Source: Candidatus Rokuibacteriota bacterium (GTDB lineage: Bacteria; Methylomirabilota; Methylomirabilia; Rokubacteriales; CSP1-6). Taken from it: DNA of 64,000 nt. Location: NCBI GenBank assembly GCA_003220225.1, contig QHRU01000048.1:40935-104934 (forward strand). The letters run 5' to 3'. A program made the translations under genes and the position numbers. Below, one piece after another: positions 26,200 to 33,769 of this stretch (positions within the stretch are counted from its first letter, which is position 1; the number at the start of each line of letters is the position of its first letter). The notes beneath the pieces were generated by a model that was given only the letters and a program-made list of their open reading frames with translations, had not been told where the DNA came from and did no database searches.

Positions 26200-26279
26200 G
26201 GTCACACCTCCCGGCGGAATGAGCTGCGCTCGGGAGTGTGCGCCAGCGCCGCCTACATTGCCATGACGCTTTGCGGTCT

Positions 26280-26597
26280 CTACTGCGACAGGTGCTTGGC
26301 GACTTTGGCGTCGAGCGTCGCGCGCGGCGCTGCGCCGATCACCGTGTCCACCACCCGCCCGTCCTTGACGAACAGGATGGTCGGGATCGAGCGGACCCCG
26401 TAGCGCGCGGCCAGCGCCGGCTCGTCGTCCACGTTCACCTTCGCCACGCGCACGCGGCCCGCCTGGTCGCGCTCCAGCGCGTCCAGCACCGGGGCGATCG
26501 CGCGGCAGGGACCGCACCAGGTCGCCCAGAAATCGACGAGCAGCAGCTCGTCGGTGGTCGCCAGGGTCTCGTCGAACGTCGCTTCGGTCAGGGTCAT
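26280..26597 (-). CDS. trxA: Thioredoxin
   Basis: A 105-residue thioredoxin with the WCGPC active site (C28, C31), the preceding VDFWATW strand, the structural cis-proline in RSIPTILFV and the buried Asp in LLLVDFW. Start ATG with AAGGAGA 6-7 nt upstream. It reduces disulfides in cytoplasmic proteins. It and the following HD gene may be cotranscribed (14 bp gap). Confidence 0.95.
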   Translation of the reverse strand: MTLTEATFDETLATTDELLLVDFWATWCGPCRAIAPVLDALERDQAGRVRVAKVNVDDEPALAARYGVRSIPTILFVKDGRVVDTVIGAAPRATLDAKVAKHLSQ

Positions 26598-26611
26598 GCC
26601 GACTCTCCTTC

Positions 26612-27244
26612 TCACGCCTTCAGATGCCGGAGCGAGCGGGAGAGATTCGCCCGGGCCCGCGCCTCCAGGCGCTCGGCAAACCAGGGTGTGCCGTAGATCG
26701 ACGCGCGGTCGAGGAAGCCGCTCAACACTCGGGCGCGCCCCTCGCGGTAGGCGTCCTCGGGCACCCATCCGTACTCGAATCGGATCTGCCGCTCGTACTC
26801 GGCGAAGCGCGTCTCGTCGGCGCCGAGGATCGACAGGTCGACGTCCACGAGCAGCCGCGCGTCGGCGCCCGCGGGGACGCCCTGGTGCTTCGTGGCCATC
26901 ACGAGCGCGTGAACCCGGGCGCCGGCGGCCGCGTCCACGCTGGCGCCGCGCATCGACTCCTGCGCCCAGCGCGCGCTCTGCGCCTCGTTGTCGTGGGCGT
27001 GGGTGTCGTAGATCGCGTCGTGAAACCACAGGGCCAGCTCGACTTCGGCGAGGTGCTCGGCCAGGCCGGACGCCGGCTCCAGCGCCGCGAAGCATTCGTG
27101 CAGGTGCTGTTGCGTGTGATACGCGCGGTGCGGCTCGGCGTAGCGCGCCAGGAGCTGCGACCGCAGACCCTCGGGCGCCGCGGCGCCCAGCGCTCGCCAG
27201 GCGCCCTCCCAGTTACCCGACGACGTCAAAGGTCCCGCGCTCAC
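26612..27244 (-). CDS. HD-domain metal-dependent phosphohydrolase
   Basis: A 210-residue HD-superfamily protein of the COG4339 type: RAYHTQQHLHECF, then ALWFHDAIYDTHAHDNE, which supplies the His-Asp metal site, VMATKHQ, and a late Asp in LVDVDLSILGAD. Such proteins probably hydrolyse nucleotides or other phosphates; the substrate is unknown. GTG start. It lies 4 bp after the EthD-like gene. Confidence 0.85.
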   Translation of the reverse strand: MSAGPLTSSGNWEGAWRALGAAAPEGLRSQLLARYAEPHRAYHTQQHLHECFAALEPASGLAEHLAEVELALWFHDAIYDTHAHDNEAQSARWAQESMRGASVDAAAGARVHALVMATKHQGVPAGADARLLVDVDLSILGADETRFAEYERQIRFEYGWVPEDAYREGRARVLSGFLDRASIYGTPWFAERLEARARANLSRSLRHLKA

Positions 27245-27248
27245 GCCG

Positions 27249-27557
27249 CTACGGCCAGACCTGCGCGTACGCCAGCCGCGCGCGCTCGCTCATCGGGAAG
27301 TGGGCGTCATACTCCGCCCGCAGCGTCTTCATGTGGTCGGAGGCGATGAAGCGCCGGTAGGTCGCCTCGTCCTGCAGCTCGTACACGGTCATGTACTGGT
27401 ACTTGTCGTCGCCGTCGATGAGCTTGTACCGGTGGGCGCTGACCATTCCCGCAAACTGCAGCGCCTGGGGCACGTGCTCCTCGTTGTACCAGCGGTTGAA
27501 CGCGGCCGCCTTGTCGGACGGGATGGTGGCCTTCACCATGAACAGGATCGTCGCCAT
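27249..27557 (-). CDS. EthD-type dimeric alpha-beta barrel protein
   Basis: A 102-residue ferredoxin-like domain: ATILFMVKATIPSDKAAAF, WYNEEHVPQALQFAGM (the EthD/REDY helix) and MTVYELQDEATYRRFI. EthD-family proteins are small dimeric barrels often accompanying oxidative catabolism. ATG with GGGAG upstream. Function here unknown. Confidence 0.78.
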   Translation of the reverse strand: MATILFMVKATIPSDKAAAFNRWYNEEHVPQALQFAGMVSAHRYKLIDGDDKYQYMTVYELQDEATYRRFIASDHMKTLRAEYDAHFPMSERARLAYAQVWP

Positions 27558-27590
27558 GCGCGAGACTCCCGGATGCCTGTTGCGAGCGGT

Positions 27591-28310
27591 CTAGTCGATG
27601 AGGCCGATCTTCACGCGGCGGTTGTGGCGGCCCTTGTTGTCGATCTTGAGGATGCGGACGGCGCGCGAGCGGCCGGTGGACGCGAGATGCGTGCCGCCGC
27701 AGGCCTGCCGGTCCAGCCCGACGATCTCGACGACGCGCACGCTGCCGTCGGACGCGGGCGGCGGCGCCACCGAGCGGCAGCGAATCAGACCCGGCTCGCT
27801 CCCGAGCGCGTCGGCCGCGACCCAGGAGACGCGCAGCGGCAGGTCCTGGCGGATGACGTCGTTGAGCTGCGGCTCCAGGGCGCGCAGCCTGTCGTTGTCC
27901 ACGTCGGGGAGATCGAAGTCCGTGCGCGCTGTACCGTCGTCGTTCAGCTGGGCGCCCGTGATGAGTGCGCCCCGGAAGACCTGGAAGACGAGCGCGTTGA
28001 GCACGTGGGTGTTGGTGTGCAGCTCGGTCTGGAGCGCGCGGAACGCCGGATCGACCGACAATTGCGCCACGCCGGCCGCCTCGACGGGCTCGGCAAGCAG
28101 ATGCCACACGCGCCCATCCTCCGCGATCTCGAAGCCGGTGACCCGCGACTCGCCCGAGGACCAGGCGAGGCGACCGCGATCGGGAAGCTGGCCGCCACCG
28201 CCGGGATGAAACGGGCTCTGCTCGAGCACGACGGCGCCGGGCCGCGCGTCGAGCACGCGCGTCTCGACGGTCAAGACGTCGGGGTGGTCGTGGCAGAAGT
28301 AGCGCGACAC
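27591..28310 (-). CDS. alaX: Alanyl-tRNA editing protein AlaX
   Basis: A 239-residue trans-editing domain that removes Ser or Gly mis-attached to tRNA-Ala. Zinc ligands are visible: HTNTH (H98, H102) and CGGTH (C204, H208). The N-terminal barrel shows SPFHPGGGGQLPDRG, as in AlaRS editing domains. The length matches the stand-alone AlaX-M class. GTG start. It borders the accessory stretch to its right. Confidence 0.93.
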   Translation of the reverse strand: MSRYFCHDHPDVLTVETRVLDARPGAVVLEQSPFHPGGGGQLPDRGRLAWSSGESRVTGFEIAEDGRVWHLLAEPVEAAGVAQLSVDPAFRALQTELHTNTHVLNALVFQVFRGALITGAQLNDDGTARTDFDLPDVDNDRLRALEPQLNDVIRQDLPLRVSWVAADALGSEPGLIRCRSVAPPPASDGSVRVVEIVGLDRQACGGTHLASTGRSRAVRILKIDNKGRHNRRVKIGLID

Positions 28311-28337
28311 GTCAATACGTCGATCGTAGCATTCGGC

Positions 28338-28811
28338 TTACTTCGCGGTGAAAAAGTAATCGTCCGCCGTGTAGGCGATGCGAGCCGGCGTCCCAGCCGC
28401 GGCTTGCGAGCAACCGACCTTCGGCGCCACGCCGCCCACGGTATTTACGCGCTGTATGCTCGCGACCTTGCTGAACGAGCCTTCCGAGCCGAGGGACGTT
28501 GCGGCAAGCAGCAGCCAAGGGATGGCGTCGGCATAGTGTCGGCCGATCCTGTTTCCACGCGCGTCGAAAAGATCGGCTTCGGGAGCCACGAACGCCCATT
28601 CGTATCCCCCGGCTTGATCCTTTCTGGCACGGCATTCGTAGATCTGCACGCCCTTTGCGGGAACGATCATCGCCAGCGATTCGCTCGCCCCGGGTTTGAG
28701 CTTGTCTGGCGCGCTGACCATAGACGTCGGCGGTTGCGGGCTCGCGCACGCGGCGACGAGGAGCACCAGCAAGAAGGCCCTGAGCTGAAATCTCTTGGAA
28801 ATGGTGTCCAC
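28338..28811 (-). CDS. DUF3455 lipoprotein-like protein with apparent internal deletion
   Basis: A 157-residue protein with a lipoprotein-like signal (FLLVLLVAACASPQ). The DUF3455 landmarks GVQIYECRARK, WAFVAPEADLFD and GRHYA are followed directly by DAIPWLLLAATS and IQRVNTVGG. From memory of the family, about 25 residues (the segment with a conserved GP-W-DGS) normally separate those parts, so an in-frame deletion is likely. The start is uncertain: GTG 28811 has AAGGA immediately touching it. Confidence 0.65.
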   Translation of the reverse strand: MDTISKRFQLRAFLLVLLVAACASPQPPTSMVSAPDKLKPGASESLAMIVPAKGVQIYECRARKDQAGGYEWAFVAPEADLFDARGNRIGRHYADAIPWLLLAATSLGSEGSFSKVASIQRVNTVGGVAPKVGCSQAAAGTPARIAYTADDYFFTAK

Positions 28812-28966
28812 TCCTTGGCCGTGGCCTGATGCCTGAGGCTCGCGGTCACCTGCCGGCCGCGAACAAGCACGCCGACGCATCCTCGACTTCTCCATTCCGA
28901 GAGCGGCCGGTCAGGTGTACTGCGACGTCAGGCATCGAGTCGATGTCGCGCCCGTTGTTCGGAAGC

Positions 28967-29170
28967 TTACCGATGCTGAGCGGCAAGCGCACCGTCGATC
29001 AGCGCGAACACCGCGAGCAGCGTGAGCAAGGCGCCAGCCGTGAACCAGCCCGTGGCCCCCAACTTCCACACCTGCTCCGTCACGCCTGCGAGAAGCCCGA
29101 GGACTCCGCACAGGACCCCCAGCGCCGCCGCCACCCGCGCTGCCAGACTTCGCGTTCTCCCAGATGCCAT
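28967..29170 (-). CDS. Small two-helix membrane protein (67 aa)
   Basis: A short protein with two hydrophobic helices (AARVAAALGVLCGVLGLLAG and WFTAGALLTLLAVFALIDG). The start is well supported: ATG 29170 is preceded by AAAGGAGG at 5 nt, one of the strongest ribosome binding sites in the window. No family recognised. It lies next to an attC-like site, so it may itself be a mobile cassette gene. Confidence 0.6.
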   Translation of the reverse strand: MASGRTRSLAARVAAALGVLCGVLGLLAGVTEQVWKLGATGWFTAGALLTLLAVFALIDGALAAQHR

Positions 29171-29305
29171 GTGGGCCTCCTTTCCCTCACACAACTCAAG
29201 CGCCGCATGATTGCACACCGAACCACTCCCGAGCAATCGAGGTGCGCGCCATCGCAGCGCTCGGTTATGTGGACGTCATCTGTCGCCCGCGGGGTGATGC
29301 CGTCG

Positions 29306-29365
29306 GGCTAACGACCAGGCTGAGCGGCCGGCGCCGAGCCGGACCGCTCGAGCCTGCTGTTAGGC
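29306..29365 (-). other. attC-like integron recombination site
   Basis: A 60-bp imperfect palindrome. On the minus strand it opens GCCTAAC and closes GTTAGCC; inside, AGGCT pairs with AGCCT and AGCGG-T-CCGGC pairs with GCCGG-CCGCT, leaving single unpaired bases as in real attC sites. It starts 9 bp after the stop of the minus-strand gene at 29375, the usual place for the attC of a gene cassette. No integrase or second site is in view. Confidence 0.6.
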
Positions 29366-29374
29366 CGCATGTCG

Positions 29375-30029
29375 TCAATCATTTGCAATCGCATATCGTT
29401 CGAATCGACCGTCTTTGTCCAGCCATATGAGCAGCCATTCTGAATCGATCACGAAATAGGAGTCCCGCTGTGGGCCGAGCACGTAAATCAGGTCACGGCC
29501 GCTGCTCTTGAAGTATGACGTCTCGAGTGACGGCCCGAGGATCTGTTCGAGCTCGACCCGAGTGCGGCCCGGCAGGACGCTCTTCACAACGTCCGCCAGC
29601 ATCTTTTGTCGTTGGCGTGACGTCACCCGGGACATAGTCGGCGGATCGCGGGTCCTGCCAGACCGCGCGGTCGAAGCGCTCAAGGTCCGATCCTGTTGGC
29701 AAAGGCCGTGGCACGGCACGTGCCAAGCCTAGGGCCAGAGTGAACGACGCGAGCGCGACGCACCCGACCAAGAGGTACGCGCGGTGGCGCGGTCTGGGCG
29801 GGCGCCCGCGTACCCACGCGCGCAATAGACCCACACCGCCCCAGACCCCGACCGCGAGAAGGAGCAAAACCACAATCGGCAAGGAGAGAACGTAGGCGAA
29901 GGACAGCCCAGTTCCACCCAAGCCCGGGAGCGCATGAGGGACAAGGGAGAGCCCAAAGTACGCCGCCACGCATGTAGAGGCGATCCACACGCCGCTGCGC
30001 GGTCGCAAGTGCCTTTCCTCATGCGTCAT
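29375..30029 (-). pseudogene. Frameshifted membrane protein gene (likely cassette gene)
   Basis: Two overlapping frames make one plausible protein. The first (from ATG 30029) has three hydrophobic helices and runs to WQDPRSADYVPGDVT near 29620. The second carries on from SRQRQKMLADVV to the stop at 29375 with a well-folded-looking C-terminal domain (YVLGPQRDSYFVIDSEWLLI). Each frame loses sense past the switch point at about 29610-29640. Either a small indel broke the gene or it is a sequencing error. Family unknown; base composition is lower in GC than its neighbours. Confidence 0.5.
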
Positions 30030-30051
30030 AGACTTGGAGTGATCGTGGCGC

Positions 30052-30191
30052 AAACCGGCCGAACGCGATCGCGACGAGCAGGTCGATCACCGACAGCGAG
30101 CCGCCGGGGTGTCCCGAACCCGCGTGCGCGAGCATCCGGATGATCTGCACCCGGCAGCCCAGGCGATGGCCTCCAGGCGCACGTCACCCAT
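30052..30191 (-). pseudogene. Transketolase N-terminal remnant
   Basis: From ATG 30191 the frame reads MGDVRLEAIAWAA and then loses sense. One base later it reads VQIIRMLAHAGSGHPGGSLS followed by VIDLLVAIAFGRF. AGSGHPGGSLS is the thiamine-diphosphate-enzyme signature at the N-terminus of transketolase. Adding one C to the CC run near 30150 restores a single frame. After about 45 residues the homology stops at 30052, where foreign DNA begins. The remaining 230 or so residues of the subunit are absent. Confidence 0.75.
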
Positions 30192-30211
30192 CCGACTTCC
30201 ATGATCATTTG

Positions 30212-31774
30212 TCAGAGGGGCTCGACGCCTCCCTCTGACTCTCCCCGGGCGATGGCATCCACGCGCACGTCGGTGACGGCGATCTCGGGCGCGTACACGA
30301 CCTCGTCGGCCGCCCACACGATCGTGCCCTTCACGTCCTTGGTGACGCCGGCGACGTTGTTCAGGAACGTGGCGATGTTGTCGTTGATCCGAATCGTGTT
30401 CGCGGTGATCGGCTCCGCGATCCGGCCGTCGCGAATCATATAAGAATCCGCCGTCACCGTACAGGTGAAATCACCGGCGCGGAGTCCGTTGATCGGGTAC
30501 GTGTACCAGATGCGCCCGATGTAGAGGCCGTGGCCGACGCGGCGCAGCAGCTCGTCGCGGCTCACCGGCTCGGCGCCCTCGACGACGACGTTGGTGGCCG
30601 CGGCCGAGGGCCGGCTGGCGAACTGTCGGCCGCCGCCGGCGCCGAAGCGAAAACCGTTGCGCGGCACGAGGGCGGTGGCCAGCTCCGTGTCGTCGCCGCC
30701 GAGCTTGGCCGCGCGCTGCGGATCGCGCAGCAGGCGCTGCGTGTCGTACCAGCACGACAGACAGCCGGTGAGGACGCCGTCGCGGATCAGGTCGGTGCGG
30801 CCCGTCGGCAGCCCCTCGCACGTGATGCCCTTGGAGCCCATCATCCCCGGCGTCGCGCCGTGGTCGTAGATCGAGAGCGCGGGCGAGGCCACGCGACGGC
30901 CCAGCCGGCCCACGAACGGCGACGCGGAGGCGTAGAACGTGTCCGCGGTGCAGGCGGGGATGATCAGGTCGTTGAGGATGTCGGCCACGGGCTGGCGGCC
31001 GAACACGACGGTGTAGCGCCCCGACGGCACGCGCACGCCGCCGACGGCGGCGATGGCCGCCTGCGCGGCCTCGCCGCCCGCCTCGTCGCTGAAGTCGTCG
31101 AGCCGCGTGCCGGTGGACCAGCCCGAGCCCTTGGCCGCGTGCGCCTCGACCATCGACGTCACGAACGCGGTGACCAGCGTGGACTCGTCGGTCTGCACGC
31201 ACGGCATCGCGCTCGAGGCGATGGCCATGCGCTCCTGGAGGATGGTCACGTCGCCGCCGACGATCAGGCCGAGCCGGCGCAGCGCCTCCTCGCTCTCGGC
31301 CAGGCCGGCCAGGCGCGAGGAGGCGAGAAAGGTCCGCAGCGCCCCGCCCACGATCGTCCAACCGGCCTCGACGAGGCGCTCGTCGCTCACGCGCATGAGC
31401 GCGGGATCGTGATAGTCGGTCAGCGCGCGCGGCGTGGGCAGCGGCCGCGGCAGCGAGACGAATTCGGGGTCGGCGACCGCGGAGCGCCGCGCCTTGTCGA
31501 ACGCGCGCTCGACGCCGTCCTGCGACAGATCGCTCGGCTCGCTGCCGAACCCGACACGCCGGCCGTCGAAGACGACCTGGAGGCCCAGCCCGTACGACTC
31601 CACGGACTTCGGCTCCTCGACGCCGTTGCAGGGGACGTGCGACGTGTAGTTGAGGCGCGTGAGCAGTGCGCCGTTGGCGGAGACGAACACCTCGACCTCG
31701 CTCACGCCGGGCCGGGCGCGGGCCCAGCCGAGCGCCAGCTCCGCCGCGCGTGTCAGCTCGCCGAGGTCGCGCAC
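30212..31774 (-). CDS. Second TldE/PmbA-like protein
   Basis: A 520-residue TldD/PmbA-family protein lacking HExxxH, longer than the first TldE. Family features include LGLQVVFDGRRVGFGSEPSD, SIYDHGATPGMMGSKG, and the end YTYPINGLRAGDFTCTVTAD. It is the probable partner of the HExxxH subunit at 32202-33767, from which it is separated only by the rhodanese gene. The GTG start is 1 bp past the rhodanese stop. Confidence 0.88.
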   Translation of the reverse strand: MRDLGELTRAAELALGWARARPGVSEVEVFVSANGALLTRLNYTSHVPCNGVEEPKSVESYGLGLQVVFDGRRVGFGSEPSDLSQDGVERAFDKARRSAVADPEFVSLPRPLPTPRALTDYHDPALMRVSDERLVEAGWTIVGGALRTFLASSRLAGLAESEEALRRLGLIVGGDVTILQERMAIASSAMPCVQTDESTLVTAFVTSMVEAHAAKGSGWSTGTRLDDFSDEAGGEAAQAAIAAVGGVRVPSGRYTVVFGRQPVADILNDLIIPACTADTFYASASPFVGRLGRRVASPALSIYDHGATPGMMGSKGITCEGLPTGRTDLIRDGVLTGCLSCWYDTQRLLRDPQRAAKLGGDDTELATALVPRNGFRFGAGGGRQFASRPSAAATNVVVEGAEPVSRDELLRRVGHGLYIGRIWYTYPINGLRAGDFTCTVTADSYMIRDGRIAEPITANTIRINDNIATFLNNVAGVTKDVKGTIVWAADEVVYAPEIAVTDVRVDAIARGESEGGVEPL

Positions 31775-31775
31775 G

Positions 31776-32198
31776 TCAGTGCTTGGGGTCGCGCGAGACG
31801 TTCGTGCCCACCACTGGATAACCCTTCTCGTGCCAGCCGGGGAGGCCCTCCTCGAGCACCCGCTGGTTGCGCCATCCGAGCGCGTAGAGGACGTTGCTGG
31901 CCCCCCGGGACAGCGCGTGCGGGCACGTTCAATAGAAGACGACGAGACCGGTCTTGCTGATCTCGTAGGCGCGGGACTCGACAGCGCGCAGCGGCATCGA
32001 GCGCGCGCCCTTGATGTGCATCTCGACGTAGGAATCCCAGTGACGCACGTCGATGATGTCGGCGGTGGCGTCGCGGTCGAGCGCGGCCTTCAACTCGTCG
32101 GCCTTGATGAAATTGACCGGATAGTCGGGCGGCGCCGCCGGCGCGGCGCCGACGAGCACGATGGCGGCCGCCACCACGGCCACGCGCGCGCGACGCAC
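31776..32198 (-). CDS. Exported rhodanese-like protein, in-frame TGA at catalytic Cys (candidate selenoprotein)
   Basis: Read with TGA 31931-31929 as an amino acid, the gene encodes 140 residues. It has a signal peptide (RRARVAVVAAAIVLVGAAPA), the rhodanese strand DIIDVRHWDSYVEMHIKGA, then LVVFY-U90-TCPHALSRG and LYALGWRNQRVLEEGLPGWH, ending at TGA 31776. In rhodaneses the residue after this hydrophobic strand is the sulfur-carrying cysteine. The homology continues in the same frame for 50 residues past the TGA, and the stop is 1 bp before the next gene. Alternatives are a TGC/TGT to TGA mutation or a read error. Confidence 0.7.
31896..31914 (-). promoter_or_regulatory. Possible SECIS-like hairpin after rhodanese UGA
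   Basis: Beginning 14 nt after the UGA, GCTG-T-CCC GGG GGG-C-CAGC can pair (4 bp, U/C mismatch, 3 bp, GGG loop). The loop lies about 22 nt after the UGA, inside the 16-37 nt window for bacterial SECIS elements. The loop lacks the usual GU, so this is weaker than the one at 41871. Confidence 0.35.
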
Positions 32199-32201
32199 GG
32201 C

Positions 32202-33767
32202 TCAGCCGCCCAGCACGCGCGCGCGGCTGCGCATCGTCGGCCCGCCGTTGCCCAGCTTCTTGCTCTGCATGGGCTGGCCCTTGCCACAGTTCGGGATCGG
32301 GTAGAGGCGGAAATCGCGGCCGACGGCGTCCACCTTCATCAGATAGTCGCGCGTGTCGGCGGCGATGCCGCCGTCGCGATAGAGCCGCGTGATCTCGCCG
32401 CGCTCGATCGCGTAGACCTTGCGCGCGGAGATGCGGAAGTTCTCGCGGCTCTCGGCGATCGAGGGGATGCGGTGGCCGACCAGGTAGTAGCCGCGGTCCA
32501 CGTCGCCGATGACGCGCGCGGGATCGGCGTCGCCGCCGTCGAAGACCGTGTTCGACATCCGGATCAACGGCACCAGCGCCGCGCTGGTGGCCTTGAAGTG
32601 GCCGTTGGGCTCGCCGCCGAAGACAGCCGCCGTCTGCCGGCTGTTCATGAATCCGCGGAAGACGCCGCGGTCGATGTGGGTCACCCGCCGCGCCGGCGTG
32701 CCTTCGTGGTCGTACGCGTAGTGACCGTAGCCCGGCAGCGCAGGATCCGAGTACGCGGTCACCAGCGGCGAGGCGATGCGGCGGCCGACCTGGTGAGCGT
32801 CGAGGTCGGCGAGCAGCCACGAGCGCCCCGCGTAGGCGGTCTCCATCTTGAGGGCGCGGTCCAGCTCGGCCGGATGGCCGACGATCTCGTGGGAGACGAG
32901 CGTGTTGTAGTGCGGGTCGGTGACCACGACGACCTCGCGCTCGGAGGTCGGCAGCGCGGGCGCCGCCGCCAGCTCGGCCGCGTCGCGCGCCAGGGCCAGC
33001 GCGAAATCGCGAAACGGCGGAAAGCCGAGGAGCGGCTCGTCGACACCCTCGCCGATGATCTCCCAGCCGCGCTGATGCCCCATGACGTCGTAGATTTCCT
33101 GGCTCGTCTCGGCCCCGACCGCGACCACGGAGGCCGCGCCTTGCGTGAGGGCGAACGCCTGGTCGATCAGCGCGCCCTCGGTGGAGGCGAACAGCTCGCG
33201 GGTGAGCTGCGTGAGGACCGGGACCCAGTTGTAGCGCACGCTCGGCTGCGCGGCGGCGATCGCGCGCGAGACGTCGGTGGCCACGGCGACCATGTCCGCC
33301 AGCGGCACCGAGCGCGGATCGATCCGATAGACGGCGGGAACGACATCCGAGCGGACGTCCACCGCGTGGAGGCGCAGGTCGGCGAGCGCGTCGCCGAGCG
33401 GCCCGAACTTCTCGCGCGCCGTCGCCTTGTGCTCGGCGTTGGCCATCGCGCGCCGGTAGGCCCGCTCGAGCGCCTCGGCCAGCCGCCGCTCGAGCGCGGG
33501 CACGTCGGCGGCGCCGAGCACGATCCCGATCCATCCCGGCGCCACCGCGCGGTCGCCCGCGAGCACGCGCACGCCGGCCGTGCACGCGTAGTCGTCACCG
33601 GACGAGCGCTCGGCACCGTTCTCGGCGATCGCGTGGCGGCTCTCCGTGACCTCCAGTCTCATATCCGCGTAGACGAGGCGTGGCAGCCGTCGCGCCGCGT
33701 CGGCGAGCAGGGCGGGCACCGTTGCGCGCGCGCGGTCGATCAGCTCGACGGTGAGGGCGGCCGGCAT
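32202..33767 (-). CDS. Second TldD-like metalloprotease subunit
   Basis: A 521-residue TldD-family protein with HEIVGH (H293, E294, H298), the metal-binding HExxxH, followed by PAELDRALKMETAYAG. Its N-terminal 150 residues are unlike those of the first TldD, so it belongs to a separate branch. It begins 2 bp after moeA and ends 3 bp before the rhodanese gene, so all four minus-strand genes should be one transcript. Confidence 0.88.
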   Translation of the reverse strand: MPAALTVELIDRARATVPALLADAARRLPRLVYADMRLEVTESRHAIAENGAERSSGDDYACTAGVRVLAGDRAVAPGWIGIVLGAADVPALERRLAEALERAYRRAMANAEHKATAREKFGPLGDALADLRLHAVDVRSDVVPAVYRIDPRSVPLADMVAVATDVSRAIAAAQPSVRYNWVPVLTQLTRELFASTEGALIDQAFALTQGAASVVAVGAETSQEIYDVMGHQRGWEIIGEGVDEPLLGFPPFRDFALALARDAAELAAAPALPTSEREVVVVTDPHYNTLVSHEIVGHPAELDRALKMETAYAGRSWLLADLDAHQVGRRIASPLVTAYSDPALPGYGHYAYDHEGTPARRVTHIDRGVFRGFMNSRQTAAVFGGEPNGHFKATSAALVPLIRMSNTVFDGGDADPARVIGDVDRGYYLVGHRIPSIAESRENFRISARKVYAIERGEITRLYRDGGIAADTRDYLMKVDAVGRDFRLYPIPNCGKGQPMQSKKLGNGGPTMRSRARVLGG

Positions 33768-33769
33768 CG

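Noticed and set aside
28812..28966. Second attC site after the 67-residue membrane gene
   Set aside because: A few short inverted repeats exist, but no GTTRRRY end pairs with an RYYYAAC end at attC spacing.
31929..32198. Rhodanese as a simple 89-residue protein ending at the first TGA
   Set aside because: It would end exactly before the catalytic residue, and the same frame goes on with rhodanese sequence to the operon boundary.
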